Positions 45,353-54,902 of a stretch of 64,000 nucleotides of DNA are shown in pieces. Both the position numbers and the translations under genes were made by a program. The notes under the pieces were generated by a model. The model had not been told where the DNA came from, did not search any database, and saw nothing but the letters and a program-made list of their open reading frames with translations. Within the stretch, counting starts at the first letter, position 1, and the number at the start of each line of letters is the position of its first letter. The stretch spans positions 22,125 to 86,124 of the forward strand of contig NZ_JAAWWK010000005.1 in assembly GCF_012272835.1 (NCBI RefSeq), read 5' to 3'. This DNA is from Spongiibacter thalassae. Lineage in GTDB: Bacteria; Pseudomonadota; Gammaproteobacteria; Pseudomonadales; Spongiibacteraceae.

Positions 45353-46141
45353 ATGCCCGGCCTGGGAGTGTTGATAACCCGCCCCGAAGGTCGTAACGGC
45401 GACCTGCAGGCCGCTCTGGAAGGGGCGGGTGCCCGAGTGTGTGTGCAGCCCCTGCTGGACATTCAGCCGTTGGCAGATAGCGAGCCGGAGTGGCAGGCCA
45501 GCCGACGGCGGCTGATGGACCTCGACCTGTACCGGCACCTGATTTTTATCAGCGTCAACGCGGTTGAGCAGGGTTTGCTGCGCATTGAAAGCCTCTGGCC
45601 CCAGTGGCCCCAGGGCATCCAGTGTTATGGTGTGGGTGAGGCGACCCGCGCAGCCCTGGCTAATTGCGGGTTGCCATTGCAACTGGTGGATAGCATTGGG
45701 GCCAACGACAGTGAAAGCCTGCTGGCCTGTCCCTCACTGCAAAAGGTTGCCGGCGATGGGGTGCTGATCGTGCGCGGGGTGGGGGGCCGGGAAACACTGG
45801 CGACTAAATTGCGTGAGCGCGGCGCCCGGGTAGACTATGCTGAATGCTATCGACGGCGTCCCGTGGCACATGCGGCGGAGCGCCTGGCGGAGATATTCCG
45901 CGCAGGTGAGGTCGAGGTTGTCTGTCTGAACAGCGGCGACACCCTGAAATATTTTTGTGAGTGCACCGACACGGCGTTGCGAGGTCAACTTGCTGTCGTG
46001 GTGCCGGGCGCTCGTGTGGCAAGGCTTGCGCAAGACGCTGGTTTTCAGCAGGTTCTATGCGCAGAAAATGCAGGCACAGCAGCAACGCTGGCCGCAATAA
46101 CCCAATGGCTGAGAGAGAAGCATGTCGGCACAAGACGGTGA
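45353..46141 (+). CDS. hemD: Uroporphyrinogen-III synthase
   Basis: The 262-residue protein closes and inverts ring D of hydroxymethylbilane to uroporphyrinogen III. HemD is poorly conserved, but the GLGVLITRPEGRNGDLQAALEGAGA opening, IFISVNAVEQGL and LIVRGVGGRETLATKLRERGARVDYAECYRR are characteristic. ATG 45353 is used; GTG 45335 (MTRTPDMPG) would overlap hemC and is the alternative. The end overlaps hemX by 20 bp. Confidence 0.92.
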   Translation: MPGLGVLITRPEGRNGDLQAALEGAGARVCVQPLLDIQPLADSEPEWQASRRRLMDLDLYRHLIFISVNAVEQGLLRIESLWPQWPQGIQCYGVGEATRAALANCGLPLQLVDSIGANDSESLLACPSLQKVAGDGVLIVRGVGGRETLATKLRERGARVDYAECYRRRPVAHAAERLAEIFRAGEVEVVCLNSGDTLKYFCECTDTALRGQLAVVVPGARVARLAQDAGFQQVLCAENAGTAATLAAITQWLREKHVGTRR

Positions 46142-47267
46142 TAACAAAGAAAACGCTGAGACCGGTGTGATCGTTGCGGAAACAGGGGCCCCTGTTTCAG
46201 CGGACGACAAGGGTGAAAAAACGTCGAAAGCGAAACCTTCGAAAACCAAGTCCGGCAGGGGGCTGGCGGCGCTGGCGCTGCTGATCGGGCTCGCTGGATT
46301 AGCGCTGGCGGGCTGGGTTTACTACCAGCTTATTTATCTAAATGCCCAAAAAGCCCAGGCGGCGTCTGCCGAGGCGGCGCAAATCACTGAGCTGGTGGGC
46401 GAGCTCGAAAGTGCACAAAGTGAGACCAGTGCGGCGCTGGCCATGCAGCGCGCACGGGTCGCCGAATTGGAGGCGGCTCTGTCACAGCAGCAGGCGGTGG
46501 GGCAGCGGCAATATCAACAGATTACCGATCGGCTGCAAACCCTTAGCACCGTCGATCGCGATGATTGGCTGCTGGCAGAGGCTGAGTACCTGCTGCGGCT
46601 GGCGAATCAGCGCTTGCAATTGAGTGGTGATAACCGTGCTGCGGCGAAGCTGTTGGTCAGTGCCGACGATATTCTGCGCAGCATGGACGAGCCTGCGCTG
46701 CACCCGGTGCGAGCGGCGCTCGCTAAGGAACAGGCCGCGCTGCGCAGTAGCGCTGACTACGATCTGGAAGGCGCCTACCTGAAACTGCAGGGTATTGCTG
46801 ACAGTGCAGCCAGTCTGGAGGTTTACGAGGCGCCAAGCTATGAGCCTGAGCCGGTGCCCGTGAGTGAAGAAGGGGATTGGCAGGAGAATCTGAAAAATGG
46901 ATTTGAGCGGGCCTGGGGCAAGTTGCGCAGCTACATCCGCGTGCGCCAGCACGACGCCAACTTCCAGGCGAATCTGGCTCCTGAACAGGCCGAGGCCGTG
47001 CGCGCGAGCCTGCGGATGATGATCGAGCAGGCCCAACTGGCTCTGCTGGCCGAGCGCCCGGCACTGTATCGCCGCTCACTGGAAAAGGCCGCGAAGTTTT
47101 TGCGCGAATACTATCCCTTGAACGATCGTCGAGGGGCGGTACTGGCGCAGCTCGAACCGCTTATCGATGCACCGGTAAAGGCTGAGCGACCTGATTTGTC
47201 CGGGTCTTTGGCCGAATTGAAAGAGTTTATCAAGGCCCGCCGCTGGCAGCGTGAGGTTGGCCAATGA
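46122..47267 (+). CDS. hemX: HemX membrane protein
   Basis: The 381-residue protein starts in the hemD tail. A charged N-terminal tail (about 1-48) precedes a single membrane segment (LAALALLIGLAGLALAGWVYYQLIYL, about 48-73). A coiled coil follows (about 75-140, QAASAEAAQITELVGELESAQSETSAALAMQRARVAELEAALSQQQ), then a helical periplasmic domain with WLLAEAEYLLRLANQRLQL. It is often labelled uroporphyrinogen-III methyltransferase, but no methylase motif is present. Its role is thought to be in heme pathway organisation. Confidence 0.9.
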   Translation: MSAQDGDNKENAETGVIVAETGAPVSADDKGEKTSKAKPSKTKSGRGLAALALLIGLAGLALAGWVYYQLIYLNAQKAQAASAEAAQITELVGELESAQSETSAALAMQRARVAELEAALSQQQAVGQRQYQQITDRLQTLSTVDRDDWLLAEAEYLLRLANQRLQLSGDNRAAAKLLVSADDILRSMDEPALHPVRAALAKEQAALRSSADYDLEGAYLKLQGIADSAASLEVYEAPSYEPEPVPVSEEGDWQENLKNGFERAWGKLRSYIRVRQHDANFQANLAPEQAEAVRASLRMMIEQAQLALLAERPALYRRSLEKAAKFLREYYPLNDRRGAVLAQLEPLIDAPVKAERPDLSGSLAELKEFIKARRWQREVGQ

Positions 47268-48472
47268 TTCTCTTTTTCTATGCGTTGATTGCCCTGGTGG
47301 TCGCTGCGGGTGTAGCGGTTGCGATTCAATACGACAGTGGTTACCTGCTGTTGGCCTATGGTCAGACCACAGTGGAAATGACCCTGTGGGTGGCGGTGGC
47401 CGTGCTCGCGGTATTTTGCTTTGCCGTGTGGCTGCTGTTTTCATTTCTGCGGCGGGGGGCGAAGCTGACCGACCGCCTGGGATCGCTGCGCAGTGAGCGC
47501 CGCGCCCAGCGCGCCCGTCTGCAGCAGCACCGAGGGGTTGTCGCCTATGTCGAGGGCAATTGGCAAAAGGCCCGCCGGCTATTGCAGGACGCTGCCCACG
47601 ACGGTGAGGGCCCGCTTATCGGTTATCTCCTCGCGGCGCGGGCTAGCCAGAGGCTGGGCGATGACAAGGGTGTGGTGCAGGCGCTGAGTCGGGCAGAACA
47701 CTGCGGCGTCCGTGCCGATGTTGCTGTTGCCCTCACCCAGGCGGAGATCCAGATTGAGCGGGGGCAATTGGAGCCCGCGCTGGCGACCCTGAGCAGGTTG
47801 CGCAGTCGGGCTGATCGCCACCCCGCTGTTCTTGGGCTGCTGGCGCGGGTCTACCGCGGCCTTAATGACTGGACGGGCCTGCGCGAGCTGATACCGGAAC
47901 TGCGCAAGCGCAGCCTGCTCGCCGACAATGATCTGGCCAGTCTCGAGGAGTTGGCCCTGCGCGGCGAAATGCGTAATTTGCAACAGGCCGGCGATGCCGC
48001 GGCATTGAAACAATGGTGGCGTCAGCTGTCCAAGGGCGACTGCCAGGCTGCGCTGCTACGGGACTATATTCCCGCGCTGCTGGCCGTGGCGGAGGCCGAC
48101 GAAGCCAGCAATCTGTTGCGTCAGGCGATAAAAATGGAATGGCAGGATGACCTTGTTCTGCTGTACGCAAGCATCGATGACAGCAATCCCCAAAAGCAGT
48201 TGTCTACGGCGGAAGGCTGGCTCAAGGAGCACGGCGACAGCACCACCCTGCTGCTCGCGCTCGGGCGCATCAGCCTGCGCAACGAGCTATGGGGCAAGGC
48301 CCGGGAATACCTGGAGCAAGCCCATCGCGTGGCACCCTCGGCGGCGGTGTGCTTTGAGTTGTCGCGGTTGTTGGGCAACCTTGGGGAAACCGACGCGGCG
48401 GCGGCCTATCTGAGCGAGGGTATGCAATTGCAGGGGCAGCAGCTGCCAAGTTTGCCCCAGCCCAGAGGGTGA
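47264..48472 (+). CDS. hemY: HemY TPR membrane protein
   Basis: The 402-residue protein has two N-terminal membrane segments (about 2-22 and 40-66) and a TPR-rich domain beyond, with AYVEGNWQKARRLLQDAAHDGEGPLIGYLLAARASQRLGDD near 88-128. This is the proteobacterial HemY that partners HemX, not the Bacillus protoporphyrinogen oxidase of the same name. It overlaps hemX by 4 bp. Confidence 0.92.
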   Translation: MILFFYALIALVVAAGVAVAIQYDSGYLLLAYGQTTVEMTLWVAVAVLAVFCFAVWLLFSFLRRGAKLTDRLGSLRSERRAQRARLQQHRGVVAYVEGNWQKARRLLQDAAHDGEGPLIGYLLAARASQRLGDDKGVVQALSRAEHCGVRADVAVALTQAEIQIERGQLEPALATLSRLRSRADRHPAVLGLLARVYRGLNDWTGLRELIPELRKRSLLADNDLASLEELALRGEMRNLQQAGDAAALKQWWRQLSKGDCQAALLRDYIPALLAVAEADEASNLLRQAIKMEWQDDLVLLYASIDDSNPQKQLSTAEGWLKEHGDSTTLLLALGRISLRNELWGKAREYLEQAHRVAPSAAVCFELSRLLGNLGETDAAAAYLSEGMQLQGQQLPSLPQPRG

Positions 48473-48529
48473 CCGGCTTTCAATCAACCGTTGGCGACGT
48501 GCAGAGCGCGTTGCCCAAGTGAATAAAAA

Positions 48530-48853
48530 ATGAATCTGGATGCACTGCGAAAAATGTTGGCCCGTGGCGCCGATAGCTCAATGTTGCGCTTTGGCTTGGG
48601 CTCTGCCCTCCTTGAGGAGGGCAGCTACGACGAAGCCTGTGAGCACCTGATACGTTGTGTTGAACAGGATGAGGACTATTCCGCCGCATGGAAGTTGCTG
48701 GGCAGGGCTTACGAACGCAGCGGCAACATTGGCGAGGCGCGGCGAGTGTGGCAGGAGGGCCTCGCCGCCGCCCAGCGCAGCGGCGACAAGCAGGTGGAGA
48801 GGGAAATCGAGGTTTTTTTGCGCAAACTCGCTAAACGTGATGCGTCCAACTAA
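48530..48853 (+). CDS. Small TPR protein
   Basis: The 107-residue protein consists of about two and a half tetratricopeptide repeats: SMLRFGLGSALLEEGSYDEACEHLIRCVEQDEDY and SAAWKLLGRAYERSGNIGEARRVWQEGLAAAQRSGD. It has no signal peptide. The ribosome site is weak (A-rich AATAAAAA before ATG). Homologues of this type often follow hemY or stand next to heme genes in Pseudomonas relatives. Its partner is unknown. Confidence 0.78.
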   Translation: MNLDALRKMLARGADSSMLRFGLGSALLEEGSYDEACEHLIRCVEQDEDYSAAWKLLGRAYERSGNIGEARRVWQEGLAAAQRSGDKQVEREIEVFLRKLAKRDASN

Positions 48854-48884
48854 ATCCCCTGTGCCCGCGAGCTACTATCGTATC

Positions 48885-48908
48885 CAGTACAACTCTGGCG
48901 TTGTACTG
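48885..48908. other. Perfect hairpin between convergent genes
   Basis: CAGTACAAC and GTTGTACTG form a 9-bp stem around TCTGGC. It lies between the TPR gene and the converging HopJ-type gene. No T-run follows on either strand. It may act as a bidirectional Rho-linked end or be an operator-like dyad. Confidence 0.5.
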
Positions 48909-48953
48909 ACACGAGAACACGACGGCGAAGGGAGTGCGTGTCGCCGCTGAGTT

Positions 48954-49298
48954 TCAACTGGTCTTGGGGGTCAGTGCCTCGCCGTCAAAGTGAACGCCCG
49001 CCCAGCCGCTGCGGATAAAATTGCGGATATTCCCGTGATTGTCGGCCTCTGGCTGCTGCAGGACTTCCACCGTGTAAAAATCGCCGAAGGCATTCAGGGT
49101 AGCCTGTGGGCTGAGCTGGTGTAGCTGGGCGAAAGCGAAAATCTTGCAGGAGCCGTTATTGCTGCCGGCCTCATTGACCTGCTCACCATTGCGGAAACGG
49201 GTGGGGCTAAAGTCGTAATATTGATCGATGTGGCCGATAACCTCGGCGAAATCGACGGGGCCGTTGTTCAGTTTTGCAATCAGGGTGTCGTGACTCAT
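48954..49298 (-). CDS. HopJ-type protein
   Basis: The 114-residue protein from ATG 49298 (MSHDTLIAKLNNGPVDFAEVIGHIDQYYDFSPTRFRNG) matches the small HopJ family named after a Pseudomonas syringae type III effector. NNGSCKIFAFAQLHQLSPQATLNAFGDFYT is the conserved core. The family is widespread in non-pathogens, so an effector role is unlikely here; there is no type III system in the window. Its function is unknown. Confidence 0.85.
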   Translation of the reverse strand: MSHDTLIAKLNNGPVDFAEVIGHIDQYYDFSPTRFRNGEQVNEAGSNNGSCKIFAFAQLHQLSPQATLNAFGDFYTVEVLQQPEADNHGNIRNFIRSGWAGVHFDGEALTPKTS

Positions 49299-49474
49299 GT
49301 GTACTCCTTGTTCAAGGAGGCAGAGTATACGGGATTGGTCAGGGCGGCGCAGCGGCAAGGCGGAATGCCACCTTGAAATGTCGCCGGACCGCAGCGGGCC
49401 GCCCCAGTCCGGCGAGTTGCTCCAACATCCGTGGCAGGCTGTGCTCAGCTAAAGTGAACTCAGCCGAGCAGGGC

Positions 49475-51121
49475 TCAGGATTTCAGCAACTCCTTCATCA
49501 GAGCCTGCAAGGCCGCTTCGCGGTCGCCGAGCAGCGACTGATAGCTACCCAGCAGTTCTTTCTTCTCCTGAAGGCCGCTGAGCTTGTCGCCATACTTGGC
49601 CTGTAGCTCGGTTTTCATTTCACCCTCCCATTCCTTGACCCGGGCCTTGAGCTCTGCCCCTAGAACATCGCCAAGAATACGGTCGAGATTGGATTTCAAC
49701 TTGATAATGGGGTCGTCTACGCTGCCGTTAACATTCATGTCCATCACCAGCTTGCTGACACCCTCAAGGGCAGAGGCCAGGCTTTTCGCTGTGGCATTTT
49801 CTTCAGCGGCATTTTTGACCAGCAGTGAAGCCTGGTTGACCAGTCCCTCAACGGAGCCGGACAGTGAGTCGCCGTTGATACCAAAATTGGCGCTGATGTC
49901 GGCGATGCCTCGCTCCAGTTGCAGGGGGAGGTTGGGGCTTTGCGACAGGGAAATGCCCGCCAGTGCCAGCTGTTTCAGCGCCATGTTGAAGGTGCTCTTC
50001 AGGTCGCCGTTACGTTGGTCGAACAAGCCGTCGATGAATAATTGTGCCTGCTCTTCAACGCCGCCGGTCACCTTCAGCGTAGTGGGTTTGTCCCAGAAAT
50101 CCTGCTGATCGGTAATGTTGAGAATTTCCCCGGTGTAGGCCAGCTTCTGTTCGCCGATCACCTGATAGCCGTCGATCAATACCTCCCGAATCAGTAATTT
50201 GACGGGCAGTTCACCTCCCTCGCTGGCGGCGGGTTGCTCTTCCCTGACGGCCATGTCGCCCATGGTTTGCTTGTACAGGGTCAGTCCTCGCTGAACGAGG
50301 TTGGTGGCGTCGTCACCAAGGAGAAAGCGCAACATGCCCTCGCTGCCCTGATCCAGGCCGTATTTTGCGGCAATACGGCGGGATTGAGCGCTGGGCAGAT
50401 TCGCTGCGCGACTGGCCAGCGCCTTGGCTGTGGCGATGTCTGCCTGGAGTTCGCTGTTGAAGCCTTCGTATTGCTTCAGCTCGCCCTTGATATCGTCGCG
50501 CAGCTCCTTGGCACCCACCAAGCGTTCAAATTTATTGCGTCGTTTGAGGGCCTCCCAGCGGGCTTTATAGCCGTCAATATTGCTCTCCTCAGGGAGTGAC
50601 TTTGAGTTTGTAGACCACTTCTCCTGCAGTGCGGCAAAGCCCTGTTCAATCTCTGCGACTTCCGCTTCGATAATGGCTTGCTCCTCGGCGATGACCGCTG
50701 AGGCATCTGGCAGGGCAATGCCGGGCATGGCGGAATCCGATTCCGGTGGTGGTGGCGGCATACTGCCATCCAGGGTGCCGGGGGTGCTGCGGGCGGTGTT
50801 CAGCTGCATGCCTGAGAGCAACACCTGATCCGCAATAAGCTGTTGTTTAATCAGAGCCCTGGCGTCGACATCGGCGGAAATTGTCGCGCTTTCCAACAGG
50901 TTGCGCATGGGCTCCTTGGGGTTGGCGACGGTCACGCCGTGGAGGGCGACATGTGTGGGGTAAAAGGCGATGTCCACACTGTCGACGTTAACCCTGGCGC
51001 CAACGGCTTTGCTACCTTCGCTTTCAATGGCCCATTTGGCGATGGGTTCAAGGGCAAACACCACGGTGGCGATCACGATGAGCAGCAGGATGCCGACTCC
51101 CTTCATAATCCGCTTTAGCAT
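49475..51121 (-). CDS. AsmA-like envelope protein (TIGR03545 type)
   Basis: The 548-residue protein has one N-terminal membrane anchor (about 6-25, VGILLLIVIATVVFALEPIA). An AsmA-like first strand set follows (VGARVNVDSVDIAFYPTHVALHGVTVANPKEPMRNLLESATISADVDARALI). The middle, about 140-260, is helical and charged, and the C-terminal part returns to strands with LSGSVEGLVNQASLL and a coiled-coil end. The architecture fits the TIGR03545 family. AsmA-like proteins are linked to lipid transport between membranes; here that is inference only. Confidence 0.78.
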   Translation of the reverse strand: MLKRIMKGVGILLLIVIATVVFALEPIAKWAIESEGSKAVGARVNVDSVDIAFYPTHVALHGVTVANPKEPMRNLLESATISADVDARALIKQQLIADQVLLSGMQLNTARSTPGTLDGSMPPPPPESDSAMPGIALPDASAVIAEEQAIIEAEVAEIEQGFAALQEKWSTNSKSLPEESNIDGYKARWEALKRRNKFERLVGAKELRDDIKGELKQYEGFNSELQADIATAKALASRAANLPSAQSRRIAAKYGLDQGSEGMLRFLLGDDATNLVQRGLTLYKQTMGDMAVREEQPAASEGGELPVKLLIREVLIDGYQVIGEQKLAYTGEILNITDQQDFWDKPTTLKVTGGVEEQAQLFIDGLFDQRNGDLKSTFNMALKQLALAGISLSQSPNLPLQLERGIADISANFGINGDSLSGSVEGLVNQASLLVKNAAEENATAKSLASALEGVSKLVMDMNVNGSVDDPIIKLKSNLDRILGDVLGAELKARVKEWEGEMKTELQAKYGDKLSGLQEKKELLGSYQSLLGDREAALQALMKELLKS

Positions 51122-51261
51122 TCTAGTGTGTCTCCTTATCTTCTACGTTGTGGTACAGCATAGCATTCGCGGTCGGCGGGAAGGTGGAATTCCTCCCCGG
51201 TTCCAGTGCTACCGCGTTGAGGCAGATTCAGATCACCGGCGGCGCAGATAGTTTCCCGGTG

Positions 51262-51876
51262 TCAGCCGGTGGTAACAAACCATTGCCCGCGACCTTTGCG
51301 GGCGACGGCCAGTGCCTGCCGGGCGGTGTCTTCGTCCAGACCCTGCCATTGCAAGGACGGTGAGCAGGCGCGGTTGTGCAGTTGCCAGTCGCCGCAGCGG
51401 TGGGCGTCGATAAGCACCAGCCCGAGGCTGGGGACGGTGCTGGCGAGGGGTGCGTCGAGGGTGAGGCGGCGGCCTTCGCGGCGGCGCAACGTTGTGTTGG
51501 TGATGCTGTTGTCGTGAATAAGCAGAATATGGCAGGCGGGCTCAAGGCCGGAGCTGCGACCTGCGGGCAGCAACAGGGAAGTGTCGTTGATGATTTCGCA
51601 GCGCCAGGCCCGCTGGTGCGGCTGCAAGGGCAGCGAACCGAGAACGATGTTTGCGGTGGGCCGTGCGAGGCAAAGGGCGATGGTACTGCCCGCGCGGTAG
51701 CGACGGTGGTCGGGGTAGATCACCTCGCCGCTGAGCAGCTGGCAGAAGCAACGCTCACAGTTGCCGTTACGGCAGCTTCGGGCCAGTGGCCAGCCGGCAG
51801 CGAGGCCCTGCTGCAAAAGCGTGTCCTCGCGGTTCAGCGAGCAGTGCCGGGGTGTGCCGTCGACGGTGAGTCGCAT
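51262..51876 (-). CDS. 2Fe-2S ferredoxin-domain protein with short C-terminal reductase-like part
   Basis: The 204-residue protein starts with a plant-type ferredoxin fold. The cluster cysteines are SCRNGNCERCFCQ near 34-45 and a fourth in IALCLARP near 67-73. The rest (about 80-204) resembles the start of an FAD-binding reductase domain but is too short for an NAD site. In relatives such domains belong to CDP-6-deoxyglucoseen-reductase-like proteins. This one may depend on another reductase or be a shortened form. It lies 5 bp after rdgB. Confidence 0.75.
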   Translation of the reverse strand: MRLTVDGTPRHCSLNREDTLLQQGLAAGWPLARSCRNGNCERCFCQLLSGEVIYPDHRRYRAGSTIALCLARPTANIVLGSLPLQPHQRAWRCEIINDTSLLLPAGRSSGLEPACHILLIHDNSITNTTLRRREGRRLTLDAPLASTVPSLGLVLIDAHRCGDWQLHNRACSPSLQWQGLDEDTARQALAVARKGRGQWFVTTG

Positions 51877-51881
51877 GTCGT

Positions 51882-52481
51882 TCAGCTCGCCGGGAACTCC
51901 GATTGCAAACGCTGGATCAATTGGGCCACAGCCCGCCCGCGATGGCTGAGTCGATTCTTCTGCTGGCTGGGCAGTTCTGCCGAGCAGCAGCCCAGTTCGG
52001 GAATGTAGAAATGGGGGTCGTAGCCAAAGCCGTTCTCGCCTCTGGCGTCGTCAACGATTTCGCCGGGCCAGCGTCCTTCGCAAATAATGGGTGCGGGATC
52101 TTCGGCGTGACGGACGAATACCAGCGCGCAGTGGAAGTGAGCCCGGCGATCGTTGATGCCCTTCAGTTCGCGAATCAGCTTAGCGTTGTTGGCGCTGTCG
52201 TCGGCGTCGCTGCCGGCAAAGCGGGCGGAATATATACCCGGAGCGCCGCCCAGGGCGTTGACGCACAACCCGGAGTCGTCGGCGAGGGCGGGCAGCTGGG
52301 TGTGCAGTGAGGCATTGCGGGCTTTGATCAGCGCATTTTCAATAAAGCTCAGCCCGGTTTCCTCGGCCTCTTCCACGCCCAGGTCACTCTGCGCACTAAA
52401 GCGGAAGCGCTCACCCAACAGGCTGGAGAATTCGGCGAGTTTGCCGCGATTGCCGCTGGCCAGAACAATATGCAGTGACAT
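51882..52481 (-). CDS. rdgB: dITP/XTP pyrophosphatase RdgB
   Basis: The 199-residue Ham1-family enzyme removes ITP, dITP and XTP from nucleotide pools. HIVLASGNRGKLAEFSSLL near 4-22, the SFIENALIKARNA helix, PALADDSGLCVNALGGAPGIYSARFAG near 64-90 and the GFGYDPHF motif near 150-157 are intact. ATG 52481 with GGAGGAG is preferred over GTG 52487. It is 2 bp from the upstream DUF4426-type gene. Confidence 0.96.
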   Translation of the reverse strand: MSLHIVLASGNRGKLAEFSSLLGERFRFSAQSDLGVEEAEETGLSFIENALIKARNASLHTQLPALADDSGLCVNALGGAPGIYSARFAGSDADDSANNAKLIRELKGINDRRAHFHCALVFVRHAEDPAPIICEGRWPGEIVDDARGENGFGYDPHFYIPELGCCSAELPSQQKNRLSHRGRAVAQLIQRLQSEFPAS

Positions 52482-52483
52482 AA

Positions 52484-52951
52484 TCACTCCTCCCGGTAGA
52501 GCTTCTTATTGAACTGAATGTCATAGGGCAGGGCGCGGGTGGCGGTGTTGACCTTCAGGCGAAAGTCGCGGCGCTCTTCCTTGGTGTCGAGGCGGAACTC
52601 GGCAATGTAGTAGATCGCGTTCTGCTCGATTACCTCGCGAAACTCCAGCGGTGTGCGGTGAATCAGGTCAGAGGTGGTGCCGCTGACCTCGGCGCGTATC
52701 GCCTGTTGCTGGTTGCCGTCGCGGTGTTGCACGGCAACGTTGATCAGGAATTTGTCCTTGCCGCGAGTGATGCCGTAGCTGCGGGCGACCTCCGGGGACA
52801 GAAAGCTGGTGTTGAACACACTGAAATGCACCGTGTCAGCGCCAAAGGTTTTGGTGGTGGGGGTGGGGTCCGGGGGCGTGTACTGATCCTGAGCCTGTAC
52901 GGGAAGGCTCAGACTGAACAGCAATACCAATGGTGCCAGCCATGTTGTCAT
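52484..52951 (-). CDS. DUF4426-type secreted protein
   Basis: The 155-residue preprotein starts MTTWLAPLVLLFSLSLPVQAQ, a signal peptide. The mature part includes HFSVFNTSFLSPEVARSYGITRGKDKFLINVAVQ, the signature stretch of DUF4426 proteins found between metW and rdgB in Pseudomonas relatives. It is probably periplasmic. Its function is unknown. A longer frame back to 52984 has no signal-sequence logic. Confidence 0.82.
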   Translation of the reverse strand: MTTWLAPLVLLFSLSLPVQAQDQYTPPDPTPTTKTFGADTVHFSVFNTSFLSPEVARSYGITRGKDKFLINVAVQHRDGNQQQAIRAEVSGTTSDLIHRTPLEFREVIEQNAIYYIAEFRLDTKEERRDFRLKVNTATRALPYDIQFNKKLYREE

Positions 52952-52980
52952 GGTGCGAATTCCTTGAAGCATGTAAAGAC

Positions 52981-53571
52981 TCATTTACTAATATGATAGA
53001 CCGCAGTCACGCCGAGCAGGTTCGGAAAACGCCGAGCGAGGCCACCATGGCGGTTTTCGCCATTGATGACACTGCTGTGAAGAATGCGAATATTCATGTC
53101 CTGACACAGGACTTCGAAGTCTTTGACTGTGCAGAAGTGGATATTGGGGGTGTCGTACCAGGTGTAGGGCAGAAATTTGCTCACCGGCATACGACCGTGG
53201 CGGCTGAGATGCCAGCGACTGCGCCAGTGGCCAAAATTGGGGAAGGTGACAATGCACTCGCGGCCGACGCGGAGCATTTCTTCTATTACCAGATGGGGGT
53301 AGCGCAGGGTTTGCAGGGCCAGGGTCATCACCACAACGTCAAAACTGTCGTCGCGGAAGTCGCCAAGGCCGGTATTGAGGTCGTGTTCGATCACGTTGAC
53401 GCCCTTGTGCAGGGCAGTGGTGATATTGTCGGGGTCGATCTCCAGACCGAGCCCGGACACCTGCTTTTCATCGGCCAGCATTTTCAGCAGGGTGCCGTCG
53501 CCGCAGCCGAGGTCGAGTACCCGTGCACCGGGTTTGATCCAGGGTTTGATCAGTGTCAGGTCCAAGCGCAT
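52981..53571 (-). CDS. metW: Methionine biosynthesis protein MetW
   Basis: The 196-residue methyltransferase-fold protein has ARVLDLGCGDGTLLKMLADEKQVSGLGLEID at about 16-46 and the MetW marks TFPNFGHWRSRWHLSRHGRMP and LPYTWYDTPNIHFCT. In Pseudomonas and relatives MetW is needed with MetX for homoserine acylation. The start overlaps the metX stop by one base, so the two are coupled. Confidence 0.95.
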   Translation of the reverse strand: MRLDLTLIKPWIKPGARVLDLGCGDGTLLKMLADEKQVSGLGLEIDPDNITTALHKGVNVIEHDLNTGLGDFRDDSFDVVVMTLALQTLRYPHLVIEEMLRVGRECIVTFPNFGHWRSRWHLSRHGRMPVSKFLPYTWYDTPNIHFCTVKDFEVLCQDMNIRILHSSVINGENRHGGLARRFPNLLGVTAVYHISK

Positions 53572-54740
53572 TACAGGCCCTCCCCAACGCGGCTCATATA
53601 GGCGCCAAACACCGCGATATAGCGGGGAATGGGTATCAAAAAGGCATCGTGGCCGTGGTTTGCCTCAATTTCCGCATAGCTGACGGGTTTGTCGGCGGCG
53701 ACCAGCGCGTTGACAATTTCCCGGGAGCGGTCGGGGGCGAAGCGCCAGTCCGAGGTAAAGGAGATCACCATAAACGAGCACTTGGCATGACTGAAAGCCG
53801 CCACCGGGTCGTCGTCGTATTCCCGGGCGAGGTCGTAGTAGTCCAGCGCCTTGGTCATCAGCAGGTAAGTGTTGGCGTCAAAGCTACCGGCAAAGCGCTC
53901 GCCCTGATGGCGCAGATAGCTTTCTACCTGAAACTCTACCGGCCCACTGGCACCGAGTTTTAAATCCCCGGCCTTGAGATCGCGGCCGAATTTTTCCTTC
54001 ATGCCGTCCTCAGACAGATAGGTGATATGGCCGATCATTCGCGCCTGGGCCAGCCCCTGTTTGGGTGACGTGCCGTGTTCGAGGTAACGGCCTCCGTGGA
54101 AGGCAGGGTCGGAACAGATCGCGTTGCGGGCGATCTCGTTGAAGGCGATGTTTTGCGCCGACAGCTTCATGGCCGAGGCAATCACCACGCAGTGGCGCAG
54201 GGCGTCGGGATATTCCAGTGACCAGCGCATGGCCTGCATTCCGCCGAGGCTGCCACCAATGACGGCGGCCCACTGCTCGATGCCGAAGTGGGCCATCATC
54301 AGTCGCTGACTTTCGACCCAGTCGCGGCAGCGCAGGGGGGGGAAATCCGGTCCCCAGGGCTTTCCCGTGGCAGGGTTGAGGGTCGCGGGGCCGGTGGAGC
54401 CGTGGCAGCCGCCGATATTGTTGATGCTCAGCACAAAAAACTTGCGGGTGTCGATGGGCTTGCCCGGGCCAATGCAGCTGTCCCACCAGCCGGGCTTACG
54501 GTCGTCGGCACTGTGATAGCCCGCCGCGTGATGGTGGCCGCTGAGGGCATGGCAAATCAGAATGGCATTGCTGCGCGCGGCATTCAGTTCGCCGTAGGTT
54601 TCATAAACGATATCGTGCTCAGGTAGTTCCCGGCCACAGGCCAGCATCAGGGGCTGGTCGAAGTGCAGGGTTTGCGGGCTGACAATGCCTACGCTGTCAC
54701 TGCCAAAGGGCGTGTCGGTGGCGTGCTGCTGCTCGGTCAT
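53571..54740 (-). CDS. metX: Homoserine O-acyltransferase (MetX, probably succinyl-CoA specific)
   Basis: The 389-residue alpha/beta hydrolase has the nucleophile elbow GGSLGGMQA with S164. [22 protein letters not shown] and the C-terminal catalytic histidine in ANHGHDAFL are also present. Pairing with metW marks the succinyl-transferring MetXS type of gammaproteobacteria rather than MetA. It starts methionine synthesis from homoserine. It precedes metW, DUF4426 and rdgB on one strand. Confidence 0.95.
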   Translation of the reverse strand: MTEQQHATDTPFGSDSVGIVSPQTLHFDQPLMLACGRELPEHDIVYETYGELNAARSNAILICHALSGHHHAAGYHSADDRKPGWWDSCIGPGKPIDTRKFFVLSINNIGGCHGSTGPATLNPATGKPWGPDFPPLRCRDWVESQRLMMAHFGIEQWAAVIGGSLGGMQAMRWSLEYPDALRHCVVIASAMKLSAQNIAFNEIARNAICSDPAFHGGRYLEHGTSPKQGLAQARMIGHITYLSEDGMKEKFGRDLKAGDLKLGASGPVEFQVESYLRHQGERFAGSFDANTYLLMTKALDYYDLAREYDDDPVAAFSHAKCSFMVISFTSDWRFAPDRSREIVNALVAADKPVSYAEIEANHGHDAFLIPIPRYIAVFGAYMSRVGEGL

Positions 54741-54902
54741 TACTGTGATTGCGCCTTCTGTTTGCTGTGCGTACCCGCGATGTCGATGTTGCTCCGGTCG
54801 GTGTCGGATGGTGCTTGGCGACCGGCCTTTTGAATATGGCAGAACAGCGCTGAATCGCCAGCCTGCCGGTAGTAAAAGCCATTGCTTGCCGCGGGGGCGT
54901 GA

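Noticed and set aside
46122-47267. hemX as a true uroporphyrinogen-III methyltransferase
   Set aside because: The sequence is a membrane coiled-coil protein without SAM-binding motifs; the name is inherited.
48954-49298. HopJ-type gene as evidence of a type III secretion effector
   Set aside because: The family is common in free-living bacteria and no secretion genes are present.
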